From Micrococcales bacterium 31B (GTDB lineage: Bacteria > Actinomycetota > Actinomycetes > Actinomycetales > Dermabacteraceae), in assembly GCA_022803075.1 (NCBI GenBank), contig JAFFTF010000001.1, positions 489,573-553,572 of the forward strand: DNA of 64,000 nt, read 5' to 3'. Both the position numbers and the translations under genes were made by a program. Each line of letters opens with the position of its first letter. The stretch's first letter is position 1. Shown piece by piece: positions 7,723 to 16,716 of the stretch. The notes beneath the pieces were generated by a model. That model was not told the origin of the DNA. It saw only the letters and a list, made by a program, of their open reading frames with translations, and made no database searches.

Positions 7723-8136
7723 CTAGATGGCGACGGGCCGGAGCCCGAAACTCGAGGCGAAGGTGGCCCCATCGCTTCCCGACTCGAAGTAGAAATTCAC
7801 CGATCGCACGACCCCCTGGTCGGATTCGAGCATGGTCACCCCGTGCATGTCGAGTTGCTGGCTGCTGCCGTCGCCGGCGGTTCCCGTGGCCCGCCACACG
7901 ATGCACTGACCGTTTTCATCTCCAAAGGCTTGGATGAAGTCGTTTTTCCAGTCGGGGTAGCGCCGCTGGAGTTCACGCCACATGCTGCGGCATTCGCCGA
8001 TGCTGCGGTACATGAGCACGCCGTTGATGTATACCTCGAGGTCGGAGGCGATATTGCGCGGCGTGGGCACAGTGTCGTCGTATAAGCTCGGCACCAGCGT
8101 GAGCCAGGCTTCCAGCGCATCATCTGAAAACGTCAT
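7723..8136 (-). CDS. Small NTF2/SnoaL-like protein, paralogue C
   Basis: A 137-residue paralogue with the same architecture: SDLEVYINGVLMYRSIG, RRYPDWKNDFIQ, FGDENGQCIVWRATG, LDMHGVTMLESDQGVV. It keeps the signature Gly-Asp-Glu-Asn-Gly-Gln-Cys but differs more from A and B in its first 30 residues and C-terminal tail (FGLRPVAI). A GGAG ribosome binding site precedes the ATG at 8136. No transmembrane segment, signal or metal-binding motif is visible. The role cannot be stated; it probably acts with, or alternates with, its paralogues. Confidence 0.7.
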   Translation of the reverse strand: MTFSDDALEAWLTLVPSLYDDTVPTPRNIASDLEVYINGVLMYRSIGECRSMWRELQRRYPDWKNDFIQAFGDENGQCIVWRATGTAGDGSSQQLDMHGVTMLESDQGVVRSVNFYFESGSDGATFASSFGLRPVAI

Positions 8137-8174
8137 CGTGAGGTCTCCTTCGCTGAAGTCAGTGAGTGGCTCGG

Positions 8175-8609
8175 TTACTGACCCACGGCCCGCGAACGCG
8201 CACGGTTGCGTCGCTTCGCCGCACTATTTTGTATGCCGCCGATGCTGCGCAAGAGAGTTTGTGAGTCGAAAACGTGACGCACGGTGGCGATCGCGGAGCC
8301 TTCTATGGTGAGGATGCTCACGCCGTACACGATGCCGTCGGAGTCTTCGCCCAGGCTGGCCTCGGGGATGGTCCATTCGATGGCGCGATGCTGTTCGGTC
8401 CGGATGTCTCTGGTGACGTTGACAACTACGTGGGGGTATTGACTATGGAATTCGTCCTGCATCTCCAGGTATTCGTCGCGGGTCTCCCCGCAGGATTCAC
8501 CGTTGACGAGGACGTTCACATCCCACGCGAGGCACTCGACGTCGGAGGCAGTACCCCGGCCGACAATCAGCTCGTCCCATGTTGTCCACAGGTCATGCGA
8601 CGTGTTCAT
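8175..8609 (-). CDS. Divergent NTF2/SnoaL-like protein, paralogue D
   Basis: A 144-residue protein, first in the four-gene minus-strand array. It shares the general layout of the others (TWDELIV start, WDVNVLVNGES, a RDEYLEMQDEFHSQYP helix, an EWTIPEAS strand, DGIVYGVSIL) but has lost the FGDENGQC signature; in its place is RTEQHRAIEW. The C-terminal tail (residues about 128-144) is strongly basic, KRRNRARSRAVGQ, unlike the other three. AAGGAG lies 8 bases before the ATG at 8609. Relationship to the array is inferred from position and pattern; a profile search is needed to be firm. Confidence 0.6.
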   Translation of the reverse strand: MNTSHDLWTTWDELIVGRGTASDVECLAWDVNVLVNGESCGETRDEYLEMQDEFHSQYPHVVVNVTRDIRTEQHRAIEWTIPEASLGEDSDGIVYGVSILTIEGSAIATVRHVFDSQTLLRSIGGIQNSAAKRRNRARSRAVGQ

Positions 8610-8955
8610 TGTGAAAACTCCTTGGTGTGCCACGCCATGCGGCGTGACGACGTGATGGTGTCGATCCGCGGCCCGCAACTGCCAGGTGAGAGTCTCAGGA
8701 CAGACAACGCCCCTTTAATGCGACGATGGGATATGGTGCGTGGCTGCGCGTGAGCGCCACTACGCACCGAATCGACTGAACCAAAGCCAGACTGCGACGG
8801 GGCGACCTGCTCAGACGCCCCTTGGTTTCGGTGTTTATGACCGGAAAATCCCTTTATACAGTACCAGTTTTCGTTACCATCTCGGGTTCTTAGCAGGCGC
8901 CTGAGCGCTAATATAACCCGTATCGACAGCCCGTCACTAAGAAAGTTTTGACAGC
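8610..8955. other. Intergenic region between the NTF2-like array and ribF
   Basis: The 346 bp between the divergent genes hold no convincing gene. Seen in it: a 6-bp inverted repeat CACGCC-atgc-GGCGTG at 8631-8646 in the leader of the array; a GGGGCG/CGCCCC stem with an 11-nt loop at about 8797-8819; a -10-like TATAAA on the minus strand (8853-8858); and an AT-richer stretch 8840-8950 with TAATAT near 8910, a candidate -10 for ribF. Promoter assignments are tentative. Confidence 0.4.
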
Positions 8956-10041
8956 GTGCAATTATGGAAGTGCCTCGGTGGCGTCCCGTTTGGCTTTGGC
9001 CCCTCTGTGGTCACTATTGGAAACTTCGACGGGGTCCATTTGGGGCATCGCGAAGTGCTCGGGAGTATCGTGGAAACGGCCAGGTCGACCGATATGAAGG
9101 CCGTGGCTGTTACTTTCAAACCGCATCCGCTGGCCGTGCTGAGGCCTCAGTCGGCTCCCGATCAGATTACGTCTTTTGAAGACAAAGTTAAGCTGCTAAA
9201 TTCAACGGGAATAGATGCATTGTTAGTGGAAAGGTTCGACCTGAATCTTGCCCAATTGAGTCCCGAAGACTTTGTGCGTCGGTACTTCGTTGAATATCTC
9301 GGAGCGCGTGAAGTCGTGGTCGGCAGGGACGTGCGATTCGGCCACAAGAACGTGGGAGATATCAGCACGATGATGGCGCTCGGCGAGAAGTACGACTTCG
9401 CCGTGGTGCCTCTCGACGACGTCACCGGCACCGCCGTGGGTGCAGGCCACGAGACGGCCCTGCAGCCTCGCCGCTGGTCCTCCACGTGGGTGCGCGAGGC
9501 GTTGGCCGCGGGCGACGTCGAGACGGCAGCGAAGGTGCTCGGTCGGCCGCACCGCGTATCGGGCGAGGTCGTGCATGGGTTCAAGCGCGGCCGCGACCTG
9601 GGGTTCCCCACCGCGAACCTGCAAAGCAAACCCGACGGCATGGTGCCTCGCGACGGGGTGTATGCCGGACTCCTGACGGTTGAACCGCATAGCGGCGACG
9701 CGCCGGGCTTCAGCGATGCCCTCACCAGCGAGGAGGCAAAGGCGATTACGGTGCCCGCGGCGTCCGAAACTGCTGAGCCGCAACGGTGGCTCGCCGCCAT
9801 CAGCGTGGGCACAAACCCAACCTTCCAGGGCGTCGCCCGCACCGTGGAGGCCTACGTGCTGGACGGGCAGGGCGTCAGTGAGGCCGATCTGGACCTGTAT
9901 GGCAAGTATGTTCGACTCGAGTTTGTCGCCCAGATCCGACCCATGCTCAAGTTCTCGGGGCTCGACGAGTTGATCGACCGCATGCGGCGCGACGTCACCG
10001 AGTCGCGCGACGTACTCACGCGCTTCCTCTCTGCGCAGTGA
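8956..10041 (+). CDS. ribF: Bifunctional riboflavin kinase / FMN adenylyltransferase
   Basis: RibF phosphorylates riboflavin to FMN and adenylates FMN to FAD. The FAD synthetase domain (residues about 1-180) has the nucleotidyltransferase motif GNFDGVHLGH at residues 22-31; the kinase domain follows with HGFKRGRDLGFPTANL near residue 215 and a late SVGTNPTF segment. Length is 361 residues, somewhat above the usual 310-330, because of an extra Ser/Ala/Pro stretch between the first and second half of the kinase domain (GDAPGFSDALTSEEAKAITVPAASETAEP region). The GTG start is chosen because actinobacterial RibF begins MQ(V/L)W. It completes the flavin pathway begun by the rib operon 4 kb upstream. 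Confidence 0.94.
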   Translation: MQLWKCLGGVPFGFGPSVVTIGNFDGVHLGHREVLGSIVETARSTDMKAVAVTFKPHPLAVLRPQSAPDQITSFEDKVKLLNSTGIDALLVERFDLNLAQLSPEDFVRRYFVEYLGAREVVVGRDVRFGHKNVGDISTMMALGEKYDFAVVPLDDVTGTAVGAGHETALQPRRWSSTWVREALAAGDVETAAKVLGRPHRVSGEVVHGFKRGRDLGFPTANLQSKPDGMVPRDGVYAGLLTVEPHSGDAPGFSDALTSEEAKAITVPAASETAEPQRWLAAISVGTNPTFQGVARTVEAYVLDGQGVSEADLDLYGKYVRLEFVAQIRPMLKFSGLDELIDRMRRDVTESRDVLTRFLSAQ

Positions 10042-10225
10042 CGCGTGCTCGACCGGGCGTAAGTAATCACACAGGTCGCGGGTTCGTGATGGCGGCAGGG
10101 GATTGCTAGACTTGTGAGGCCGTTCGATCGGCCGCGGTCCGTCATGCCCTTGGCAGGGTTGGCATTCGAAGAGCTTGCACACACAGGGTGCTTGCGCCGC
10201 GCAACGGATTCTTAAGGAGAACGCC

Positions 10226-10495
10226 GTGCCACTGACTCCCGACATCAAGTCGCAAATTATCGCCGAGTACGGAAACAGCGAAGGTGACACGGGTTCGCCC
10301 GAGGTTCAGATCGCCCTGCTGTCGTTCCGCATTAAAGAACTGACCGAGCACCTGCGCTTCCACAAGCACGATCACCACTCGCGTCGTGGTCTGATGCTGC
10401 TGGTCGGTCGCCGCAAGCGTCTCCTCGGCTACCTGCGTTCGGTTGAAATCGACCGCTACCGCAAGATCATCGAGCGCCTCGGCATCCGCCGCTAA
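10226..10495 (+). CDS. rpsO: 30S ribosomal protein S15
   Basis: S15 is a primary 16S rRNA-binding protein of the 30S platform. The 89-residue protein, the standard length, contains [34 protein letters not shown] and the ending [13 protein letters not shown]. The GTG start has TAAGGAGAA upstream; the longer frame in front is ruled out by family length. S15 often represses its own messenger through a leader structure; 184 bp of untranslated sequence precede it here, but I cannot define the fold with confidence. A long terminator hairpin follows. Confidence 0.97.
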   Translation: MPLTPDIKSQIIAEYGNSEGDTGSPEVQIALLSFRIKELTEHLRFHKHDHHSRRGLMLLVGRRKRLLGYLRSVEIDRYRKIIERLGIRR

Positions 10496-10520
10496 TCTCG
10501 CGCCGCGATCCGCAAAGCGT

Positions 10521-10556
10521 CGAGGGCCCCTTCGGTTTTAACCGAAGGGGCCCTCG
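10521..10556 (+). terminator. Strong terminator after rpsO
   Basis: A perfect 17-bp inverted repeat, CGAGGGCCCCTTCGGTT and its complement, is separated by 2 bases and followed by TTTG. In practice a 16-bp stem with a 4-nt loop would form. It is the clearest intrinsic terminator of the window and separates rpsO from pnp. Confidence 0.9.
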
Positions 10557-10948
10557 TTTGCGTGAGGGCCAGCGGGCCACGGGGGCGTCCGCTGACCGCA
10601 AGCCCGCATAACTGCCAATCCCGCAACCCCGCCAACCCCGCATAACTTTGACCACATTTACGCTGGGTTGCGACGGCATCACATCGCATTCATGAAAAGA
10701 TAGAGCGGACGCCGTTCGCGGTTTGGCGCACGTGCGCTTCGACGAGCAGCGTCGCTCTGCGCCGCATAGGCGCATACCGGCTGCGCGAATATTGGCGCGG
10801 CCACTCACCCACCGAATCGTCGCGGCGCTGCCGCGCGGGTCCTCGGTAGTGGCCTTCCGGCGTGACGATACGCTCCGGCGGGCCTCGATCGATGACCAGC
10901 CAGGCTCTGCAGCGCCCGACGGTCCACGCATAAAAGGAGAACGCCCAC
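10557..10948 (+). promoter_or_regulatory. Long structured region before pnp
   Basis: The 392 bp contain no gene. A 10-bp stem with one bulged base can form between AGAGCGGACGC (10702-10712) and GCGTCGCTCT (10749-10758), enclosing the palindrome GCGCACGTGCGC (10726-10737); a further perfect hairpin TGCGCC-gcata-GGCGCA is at 10758-10774. An 11-bp direct repeat, CCCGCATAACT, occurs near 10602 and 10638. A clear AAAGGAGA precedes pnp. In enterobacteria pnp limits its own expression through a leader stem; that this region does the same is inference. Confidence 0.5.
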
Positions 10949-13171
10949 ATGACGGGTGTCGAAGTCATTTCAACAGAAGCCATTATTGACAACGGTCGCT
11001 TCGGTAAGCGCACCATTCGTTTTGAGACGGGCCGCCTGGCCCAGCAGGCCGCAGGCTGCGTGTCTGTCTACCTCGACGAAGAAACTCTGCTGCTCTCGGC
11101 CACGACGGTCGGCAAGCAGCCCAAAGACCAGTTCGATTTCTTCCCGCTCACGATCGACATCGAAGAGCGCATGTACGCGGCCGGCAAGATCCCCGGCTCG
11201 TTCTTCCGCCGCGAAGGTCGCCCCTCGACCGAGGCCATCCTCGCGTGCCGTCTGGTAGACCGCCCCCTGCGCCCCGGCTTCGTCAAGGGACTGCGCAATG
11301 AGGTGCAGGTCGTCGGCACGGTTCTCGCGATCCACCCCGACGACGCCTACGACGTCATCGCCATCAACGGCGCCTCGGCGTCCACCCAGATCTCGGGCTT
11401 GCCCTTCACCGGCCCCATGGGTGGCGTGCGCGTTGCCCTCATCGACGGCCAGTGGGTGGCCTTCCCCCGCTACAGCGAACTCGAAAAGGCCGTGTTCAAC
11501 ATGGTCGTGGCCGGTCGCATTGTCGACACGGCTGACGGTTCCGACGTCGCCATCATGATGGTCGAGGCCGAGGCCACCGACAACTCGTGGAACCTCATCA
11601 AGAACGAGGGCGCGATCGCCCCCACCGAGGAGGTCGTGGCCCAGGGCCTCGAAGCCGCCAAGCCCTTCATCCGCGCCCTGTGCGAGGCACAGCTTGAACT
11701 CGCCAAGCGCGCGGCCAAGCCCGTGCGCGAGTTCCCGCTGTTCCTCGACTACCTCGATGACGTGTACGACGTCGTGGCCGAGAAGGCCACCGACCGACTG
11801 CGCGATGCGATGAACATCGCGGGCAAGCAGGAGCGCGACGACGCCACCGAGGCCCTCAAGGACGCCATCAAGGCCGAACTGGCAGAGCAGTTCGAAGGTC
11901 GCGAGAAGGAAGTCTCGGCAGCGTTCCGTTCGCTGACCAAGGCGCTCGTGCGTCAGAAGGTCCTTACCGACGGTGTCCGCATCGACGGTCGCGGCCTGGC
12001 CGACATCCGCCGGCTCTCCGCCGAGGTTGAGGTCCTGCCCCGCGTGCACGGCTCGGCCCTGTTCGAGCGCGGCGAGACGCAGATTCTTGGCGTCACCACG
12101 CTGAACATGCTGCGCATGGAGCAGCAGCTTGACACGCTGTCGCCGATCACGTCGAAGCGCTACATGCACAACTACAACTTCCCGCCCTTCTCGACCGGTG
12201 AAACCGGCCGCGTGGGCAGCCCCAAGCGCCGCGAAATCGGTCACGGTGCGCTCGCCGAGCGTGCCCTCGTGCCCGTGCTGCCCACGCGCGAAGAGTTCCC
12301 CTACGCCATTCGCCAGGTCTCGGAGGCCCTCGGCTCGAACGGTTCGACCTCGATGGGCTCCGTGTGCGCCTCTACCCTCTCGCTGCTCAACGCCGGTGTG
12401 CCCCTGCGCGCTCCGGTCGCGGGCATCGCAATGGGTCTCATCAGCGACACGGTCGACGGTGAAACGCGTTACGCGGCCCTGACTGACATCCTCGGCGCCG
12501 AAGATGCCTTCGGCGACATGGACTTCAAAGTGGCCGGCACGAGCGAGTTCGTGACCGCCATCCAGCTCGACACCAAGCTCGACGGCATCCCGGCCTCGGT
12601 GCTGGCCGGTGCGCTGACGCAGGCCCGCGATGCGAGACTGCACATCCTCGGCGTGCTTGCCGAGGCCATCGACGTGCCCGACGAGCTGAGCGAACACGCC
12701 CCGCGCGTGATCGCCGTGAAGATCCCCGTCGAGAAGATCGGTGAGGTCATCGGGCCCAAGGGCAAGATGATCAACCAGATCCAGGAAGACACGGGGGCCG
12801 ACCTCTCGATCGAGGACGACGGCACGGTCTACATCGGCGCTACCAACGGCGCGTCGGCCGAGGCAGCCCGTGCGGCCGTCAACGCCATCGCGAACCCGAC
12901 GATGCCCGAGGTCGGCGAACGGTTCCTCGGCACCGTCGTCAAGACCACGACGTTCGGCGCGTTCGTGTCGCTCTCGCCCGGCAAGGACGGCCTGCTGCAC
13001 ATTTCGCAGGTGCGTCGCCTTGCTGGCGGCAAGCGCATTTACAGCGTCGATGACGTGCTCCCCGTCGGAACCCGGATCCAGGTCGAACTCGCCGAAGTTG
13101 ACCCCCGCGGCAAGCTCAACCTGCACGCCGTCATTGAGGGCGAAGAAGCAGCGGAAGGCGCCGACAACTAG
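10949..13171 (+). CDS. pnp: Polyribonucleotide nucleotidyltransferase (PNPase)
   Basis: PNPase degrades RNA from the 3' end using phosphate and, in actinobacteria, is also the main RNA tailing enzyme. The 740-residue protein has two RNase PH-type cores (the second with [23 protein letters not shown] and [12 protein letters not shown]), a KH domain at about 590-650 ([18 protein letters not shown]) and an S1 domain at about 655-730 ([17 protein letters not shown]). Length and domain order are typical. The M16 peptidase gene starts 2 bases after the stop, so the two are co-transcribed, as in other actinobacteria. Confidence 0.97.
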   Translation: MTGVEVISTEAIIDNGRFGKRTIRFETGRLAQQAAGCVSVYLDEETLLLSATTVGKQPKDQFDFFPLTIDIEERMYAAGKIPGSFFRREGRPSTEAILACRLVDRPLRPGFVKGLRNEVQVVGTVLAIHPDDAYDVIAINGASASTQISGLPFTGPMGGVRVALIDGQWVAFPRYSELEKAVFNMVVAGRIVDTADGSDVAIMMVEAEATDNSWNLIKNEGAIAPTEEVVAQGLEAAKPFIRALCEAQLELAKRAAKPVREFPLFLDYLDDVYDVVAEKATDRLRDAMNIAGKQERDDATEALKDAIKAELAEQFEGREKEVSAAFRSLTKALVRQKVLTDGVRIDGRGLADIRRLSAEVEVLPRVHGSALFERGETQILGVTTLNMLRMEQQLDTLSPITSKRYMHNYNFPPFSTGETGRVGSPKRREIGHGALAERALVPVLPTREEFPYAIRQVSEALGSNGSTSMGSVCASTLSLLNAGVPLRAPVAGIAMGLISDTVDGETRYAALTDILGAEDAFGDMDFKVAGTSEFVTAIQLDTKLDGIPASVLAGALTQARDARLHILGVLAEAIDVPDELSEHAPRVIAVKIPVEKIGEVIGPKGKMINQIQEDTGADLSIEDDGTVYIGATNGASAEAARAAVNAIANPTMPEVGERFLGTVVKTTTFGAFVSLSPGKDGLLHISQVRRLAGGKRIYSVDDVLPVGTRIQVELAEVDPRGKLNLHAVIEGEEAAEGADN

Positions 13172-13173
13172 GC

Positions 13174-14517
13174 ATGCCTACCCAATTTCCACTCACCGCT
13201 CACGCGGACGACCGGGAATTGATCCTCTCCGGGCAGGATGGCGACGCTTTGGTGCGTCGTTCCATCCTGCCCGGTGGCGTTCGGGTGCTCACCGAAACGG
13301 ATCCCAGCATCCGCTCGGTGAGCCTCGGCGCGTGGATTCCCGTGGGCAGCGCCGACGAGACCGGCGGCCACTTCGGCTCAACCCACTTTCTCGAACACCT
13401 CCTGTTTAAGGGCACGCGCACGCGCAGTGCCCTCGACATAGCGCAGGCCTTCGATGAGGTCGGCGGCGAACATAACGCTGCCACCGGCAAGGAATACACC
13501 TGCTACTACTCGCGCACGCGCAGCGCGGACCTGCCCATGGCCGTCGACATCATCACGGACATGATCGCGAACTCGACCATCACCGACGCGGCCTTTGACA
13601 TGGAACGCGGCGTGATCCTCGAAGAAATCGCCATGAATGACGACGATCCGGCGGACGTCGCGCACGAAAAGTTCAACGAGCTGGTCTTCGGCGAGCATCC
13701 CCTGGGTCGCCCCATTGGCGGCACCCCCGAAGCCATCGAAAGCGTCTCCCGAGATGCCGTCTGGGAGCACTACGTCGAAAATTATCGGCCCGCCACCCTG
13801 ACCGTCGCGGCCGCGGGCGACCTCGACCACGACTCGTTGTGCGAACTGGTTGCCGAGCGGCTGACGGCCGCCGGCTGGGATCTCGACCCGGCCGCGACCC
13901 CCGCTCCCCGCCGCCCCGCGGCAGGCTCTGGCCTGCCCGTGTACGCGCCCACCGGAGCGTCCATTCACCTCGACCGACCCCTCGAACAGGCCAACCTGAT
14001 CGTAGGCGGGCCGGGCCTCGCCACCGAGGACGAGCGCCGGTACGTGCTCACCGTGTTCACGTCGATCTTCGGCGGGGGCATGTCGTCGCGCCTGTTCCAG
14101 GAGGTGCGCGAAGAACGGGGGCTGGCCTACTCCGTGTACTTCTTCAATCAGAGCCACGCCGAGGGCGGAGCGTTCGGCATGTACGCCGGCTGCACCCCCG
14201 GCAAGGTCGCCGACGTCGAACGCCTGCTGTGGAGTGAACTCGACAAACTCGCCCACGACGGCCTCGACGAGGACGAACTGCGCCGCGGCATCGGCCACGT
14301 CACGGGCAGCCTGGTCCTGGGGCTCGAGGACACCGGCTCACGCATGTCGCGCCTCGGGCGCAGCGAGCTCATGTTCGGTGCGTTCCTCACCGTCGACGAA
14401 GTACTCGATCGCATCGAATCGGTCACCTGCGAGGAGGTGCAGTCGCTCGCGCAGCACTTCGCCGCGCAGGAACGCTCGCGCATCCTGGTCGGCCCCGGTC
14501 GGCTCAACGACCTCTAA
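13174..14517 (+). CDS. M16 family zinc metallopeptidase
   Basis: The 447-residue protein carries the inverted zinc motif of M16 peptidases, H71-F-L-E74-H75, with the third zinc ligand Glu 76 residues later in VILEEIAMNDDD (E151). The N-terminal domain is catalytic; the C-terminal half is the inactive M16 partner domain (LFQEVREERGLAYSVYFF). No signal peptide is seen, so it acts in the cytoplasm, probably on peptides. It belongs to the conserved pnp-peptidase-dapB order, which favours a housekeeping role. The exact substrate is not known. Confidence 0.9.
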   Translation: MPTQFPLTAHADDRELILSGQDGDALVRRSILPGGVRVLTETDPSIRSVSLGAWIPVGSADETGGHFGSTHFLEHLLFKGTRTRSALDIAQAFDEVGGEHNAATGKEYTCYYSRTRSADLPMAVDIITDMIANSTITDAAFDMERGVILEEIAMNDDDPADVAHEKFNELVFGEHPLGRPIGGTPEAIESVSRDAVWEHYVENYRPATLTVAAAGDLDHDSLCELVAERLTAAGWDLDPAATPAPRRPAAGSGLPVYAPTGASIHLDRPLEQANLIVGGPGLATEDERRYVLTVFTSIFGGGMSSRLFQEVREERGLAYSVYFFNQSHAEGGAFGMYAGCTPGKVADVERLLWSELDKLAHDGLDEDELRRGIGHVTGSLVLGLEDTGSRMSRLGRSELMFGAFLTVDEVLDRIESVTCEEVQSLAQHFAAQERSRILVGPGRLNDL

Positions 14518-14520
14518 CTA

Positions 14521-14558
14521 GGCGGCAGGCAAAGGCCGCCCGACGCCGCCGCGGCGGC
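14521..14558 (+). other. GC-rich inverted repeats between the M16 peptidase gene and dapB
   Basis: Two short inverted repeats fill the gap: GGCGG-caggcaaagg-CCGCC (14521-14540) and the perfect palindrome GCCGCCGCGGCGGC (14545-14558). They could reduce read-through or act on messenger stability. No T tract follows. The dapB ribosome binding site (TAGGAGAA) starts right after. Confidence 0.45.
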
Positions 14559-14571
14559 ACTAGGAGAAAAC

Positions 14572-15315
14572 ATGACGGACATCAAAGTGGCAGTGCTGGG
14601 CGCTCGGGGCCGTATGGGCACCGCGAGCGTGAAGGCCATTGAGGACGCCCCGGGGCTCGAGTTGGTTGCGGCCCTCGGCCGAGGCGATTCCCTGGACGAC
14701 GCCGCGGGCGCCGACGTGCTCGTCGACTTCACGGTGCCCGAGGTGACCGAGGCCAACGTGCTCTGGGCGATCGAGCGTGGGATTCACTGCGTGGTCGGTA
14801 CCACCGGCTGGGACGCCGAGTCGCTGGGCCGAGTGTCGGCGGCCCTCGAGCAGCACCCCGAGGTGGGCGTGCTGATCGCCCCGAACTTCGCTCTCGGCGC
14901 GGTGCTCGCGATGACGTTCGCGGCCAAGGCGGCGAAGTATTTCGAATCGGCCGAAGTGATCGAACTGCATCACCCGGACAAGAAAGATGCCCCGAGTGGC
15001 ACCGCGCGGCACACTGCGGCGGCCATCGCGGCGGCTCGGCGGGATGCGGGGCTCGGCCCCGTGCCCGACGCGACCGACACCGGTATCGAGGGTGCGCGCG
15101 GGGCAGACGTGGACGGCGTGCGCGTGCATGCCGTACGCCTGCGGGGTCTCGTGGCCCACGAGGAGATCCTGTTCGGTCAGGTGGGGGAGCAGTTCACCAT
15201 TCGGCACGACTCGTTCGACCGGGTCTCCTTCATGCCGGGCGTGGTGCTCTCGTGCCGCGACATTGCCCGGCATCCCGGCCTCGTGGTGGGGCTCGAGAAC
15301 TACCTTGACCTGTGA
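14572..15315 (+). CDS. dapB: 4-hydroxy-tetrahydrodipicolinate reductase
   Basis: DapB reduces hydroxy-tetrahydrodipicolinate with NAD(P)H in the diaminopimelate/lysine pathway, acting after DapA (gene at 26198). The 247-residue protein has the nucleotide-binding start VAVLGARGRMG, the VVGTTGW segment, and the catalytic motif ELHHPDKKDAPSGTA with H133, H134 and K137. The ATG follows AGGAGAAA. The small membrane protein gene starts in the TGATG stop/start overlap. dapA lies 11 kb away, beyond an accessory block. Confidence 0.95.
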   Translation: MTDIKVAVLGARGRMGTASVKAIEDAPGLELVAALGRGDSLDDAAGADVLVDFTVPEVTEANVLWAIERGIHCVVGTTGWDAESLGRVSAALEQHPEVGVLIAPNFALGAVLAMTFAAKAAKYFESAEVIELHHPDKKDAPSGTARHTAAAIAAARRDAGLGPVPDATDTGIEGARGADVDGVRVHAVRLRGLVAHEEILFGQVGEQFTIRHDSFDRVSFMPGVVLSCRDIARHPGLVVGLENYLDL

Positions 15316-15776
15316 TGACAGCGAAGTCGCGCCCTTGGAAGGCGATCCTGGGTGGCCTCGCGGTCACGGCCCTGCTCGCGTTGTACGCGTATGTGCTCGG
15401 GGTGTTGGGTTTCGATTTGCTGCGCAGTGGCAGCGCTGTCGGGGTGGTCCTCGGGGCTGCGCTGCTGCTGATTCCGCTGTTTGCGGTGTGGGCGACGGTG
15501 CGGGAATGGCTCATGGGTTTACACGTCGATCGCATGTCCCAGCAGCTCGCCGCCGAGGGCGCGCTGCCCGTGGATACCCTCGAACGCACCCCGGGCGGGC
15601 GGGTCGTGCGCGCCTCGGCTGACGCTCAATTTGAGCAGTATCAGCATGCGGTGGAGGCGAATCCCGAGTCGTGGCGCGACTGGTTTCGCCTGGCTCTCGC
15701 GTACGACGCGTGCGGGGATCGTCGCCGCGCGCGGGCCAGTTTTCGCAAGGCTGCGGCCCTGCAGCGGGCGGCATAA
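15315..15776 (+). CDS. Small membrane protein with TPR-like C-terminus
   Basis: A 153-residue protein with two hydrophobic segments near the N-terminus (residues about 12-32 and 42-65) followed by a soluble part. The C-terminal 60 residues (QFEQYQHAVEANPESWRDWFRLALAYDACGDRRRARASFRKAAAL) have the spacing of one and a half tetratricopeptide repeats, a protein-interaction module. The ATG at 15315 overlaps the dapB stop; a GTG 3 bases earlier is a possible alternative. A similar gene is commonly found after dapB in actinobacteria; its role is not established. Confidence 0.75.
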   Translation: MTAKSRPWKAILGGLAVTALLALYAYVLGVLGFDLLRSGSAVGVVLGAALLLIPLFAVWATVREWLMGLHVDRMSQQLAAEGALPVDTLERTPGGRVVRASADAQFEQYQHAVEANPESWRDWFRLALAYDACGDRRRARASFRKAAALQRAA

Positions 15777-15811
15777 GCGGCCGCAGCAGCGCACGTGGCG
15801 GATTCGCGCCG

Positions 15812-16690
15812 TTAGCTGGCTTCGATTTTGAACGAGTCGACGATCCAGCGGCCGTTGTCTTGGGTAAGCGTCATGCCCGCGACTCCCGTCCACGCTGCCT
15901 CGCTCCAACCGTCGCGACCCGCTGGCGTGACCGTAATCGCGAACGTGCGGGTGGCCTCCGTGGCCGTGTCGGGGGGAGTGCCTGCAATGGTCAGGCGGCC
16001 CAACTTCACGTTGACGAAGCCCCTGTGTTGTTTGAGGGCCGAGAAGCGGCCGCCGTTGACGAGGGTGGAGCAGTCTTTGCCTGCCACGAGGGTGGCATCG
16101 TCGAGAAAGAAGGTCCGGGCGCGTTGCGTGGCGGCATCCATGGAGGGGTCCACGTCGGCATCCACCAGGCACGCGTTGAAGGCGGCCGCCGCCGCGACGT
16201 CGTCGATGCTGCCAAAGTTGACGGAGCCAGCGGCCTTGGCTGCCTGCGGCTGCAACTGAGTGGTGGGAGAAGCCGTCGGCTGCGTCGTGGTGCTGGGGGC
16301 GGAGTTCTGGCCAGCAGGGGCGTTCGGGTCGGCCGCCGAGGCCGACGGAGTCGTGCCGTTCGGCGTGCTGAGCGAGGGGGCCACGGGGGCGACGCTCGTG
16401 CGGTCCGGCAGGGTCACCGGCGCGGTGTTTTGAGCGTCGTCACTCGCGCTCGCACTGGGCGATTCGGTTGCCGCGGTGGCGGATGACGTGAGGTCGTTCG
16501 GGTCGACCGTGACGGCGGCGGTGGCGCCACCCGTCGCGCTTGCCGGTGGCGCGGCCCCGGGGGTGTAACTGGCGCCCACGCTCGGAGTCAATACAGCGGG
16601 AGCGGCGGAGTTGCTACCCGCGCAGGCCGACACTGTGCAAAGGCTTATCGCCGCGAGGAGCACGCCGGCTGCCTGGGTAATGCGACCCAT
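15812..16690 (-). CDS. Ser/Thr/Pro-rich lipoprotein of unknown function
   Basis: The 292-residue protein starts with a lipoprotein signal (MGRITQAAGVLLAAISL) and a lipobox TVSAC with the lipid-carrying Cys at about residue 23. A low-complexity Ala/Ser/Thr/Pro linker follows to about residue 155, typical of a flexible tether through the cell wall. The C-terminal 130 residues form a compact domain with two Cys (NACLVDAD and KDCSTLV) that could form a disulfide, an FNACL...FLDDATLVAG pattern, and a final DNGRWIVDSFKIEAS strand, which resembles domains of the SnoaL/NTF2 or lipoprotein-LpqJ kind; I do not recognise it firmly. A GC-rich hairpin lies in the leader (16717-16760). Independent of the xdh operon upstream. 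Confidence 0.75.
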   Translation of the reverse strand: MGRITQAAGVLLAAISLCTVSACAGSNSAAPAVLTPSVGASYTPGAAPPASATGGATAAVTVDPNDLTSSATAATESPSASASDDAQNTAPVTLPDRTSVAPVAPSLSTPNGTTPSASAADPNAPAGQNSAPSTTTQPTASPTTQLQPQAAKAAGSVNFGSIDDVAAAAAFNACLVDADVDPSMDAATQRARTFFLDDATLVAGKDCSTLVNGGRFSALKQHRGFVNVKLGRLTIAGTPPDTATEATRTFAITVTPAGRDGWSEAAWTGVAGMTLTQDNGRWIVDSFKIEAS

Positions 16691-16716
16691 GAAGTACCTA
16701 CTTTGTGAGAAGTCTC

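Noticed and set aside
10970-13126. 718-codon open frame on the minus strand opposite pnp
   Set aside because: Mirror frame of pnp; the translation has no family pattern and pnp is unmistakable.
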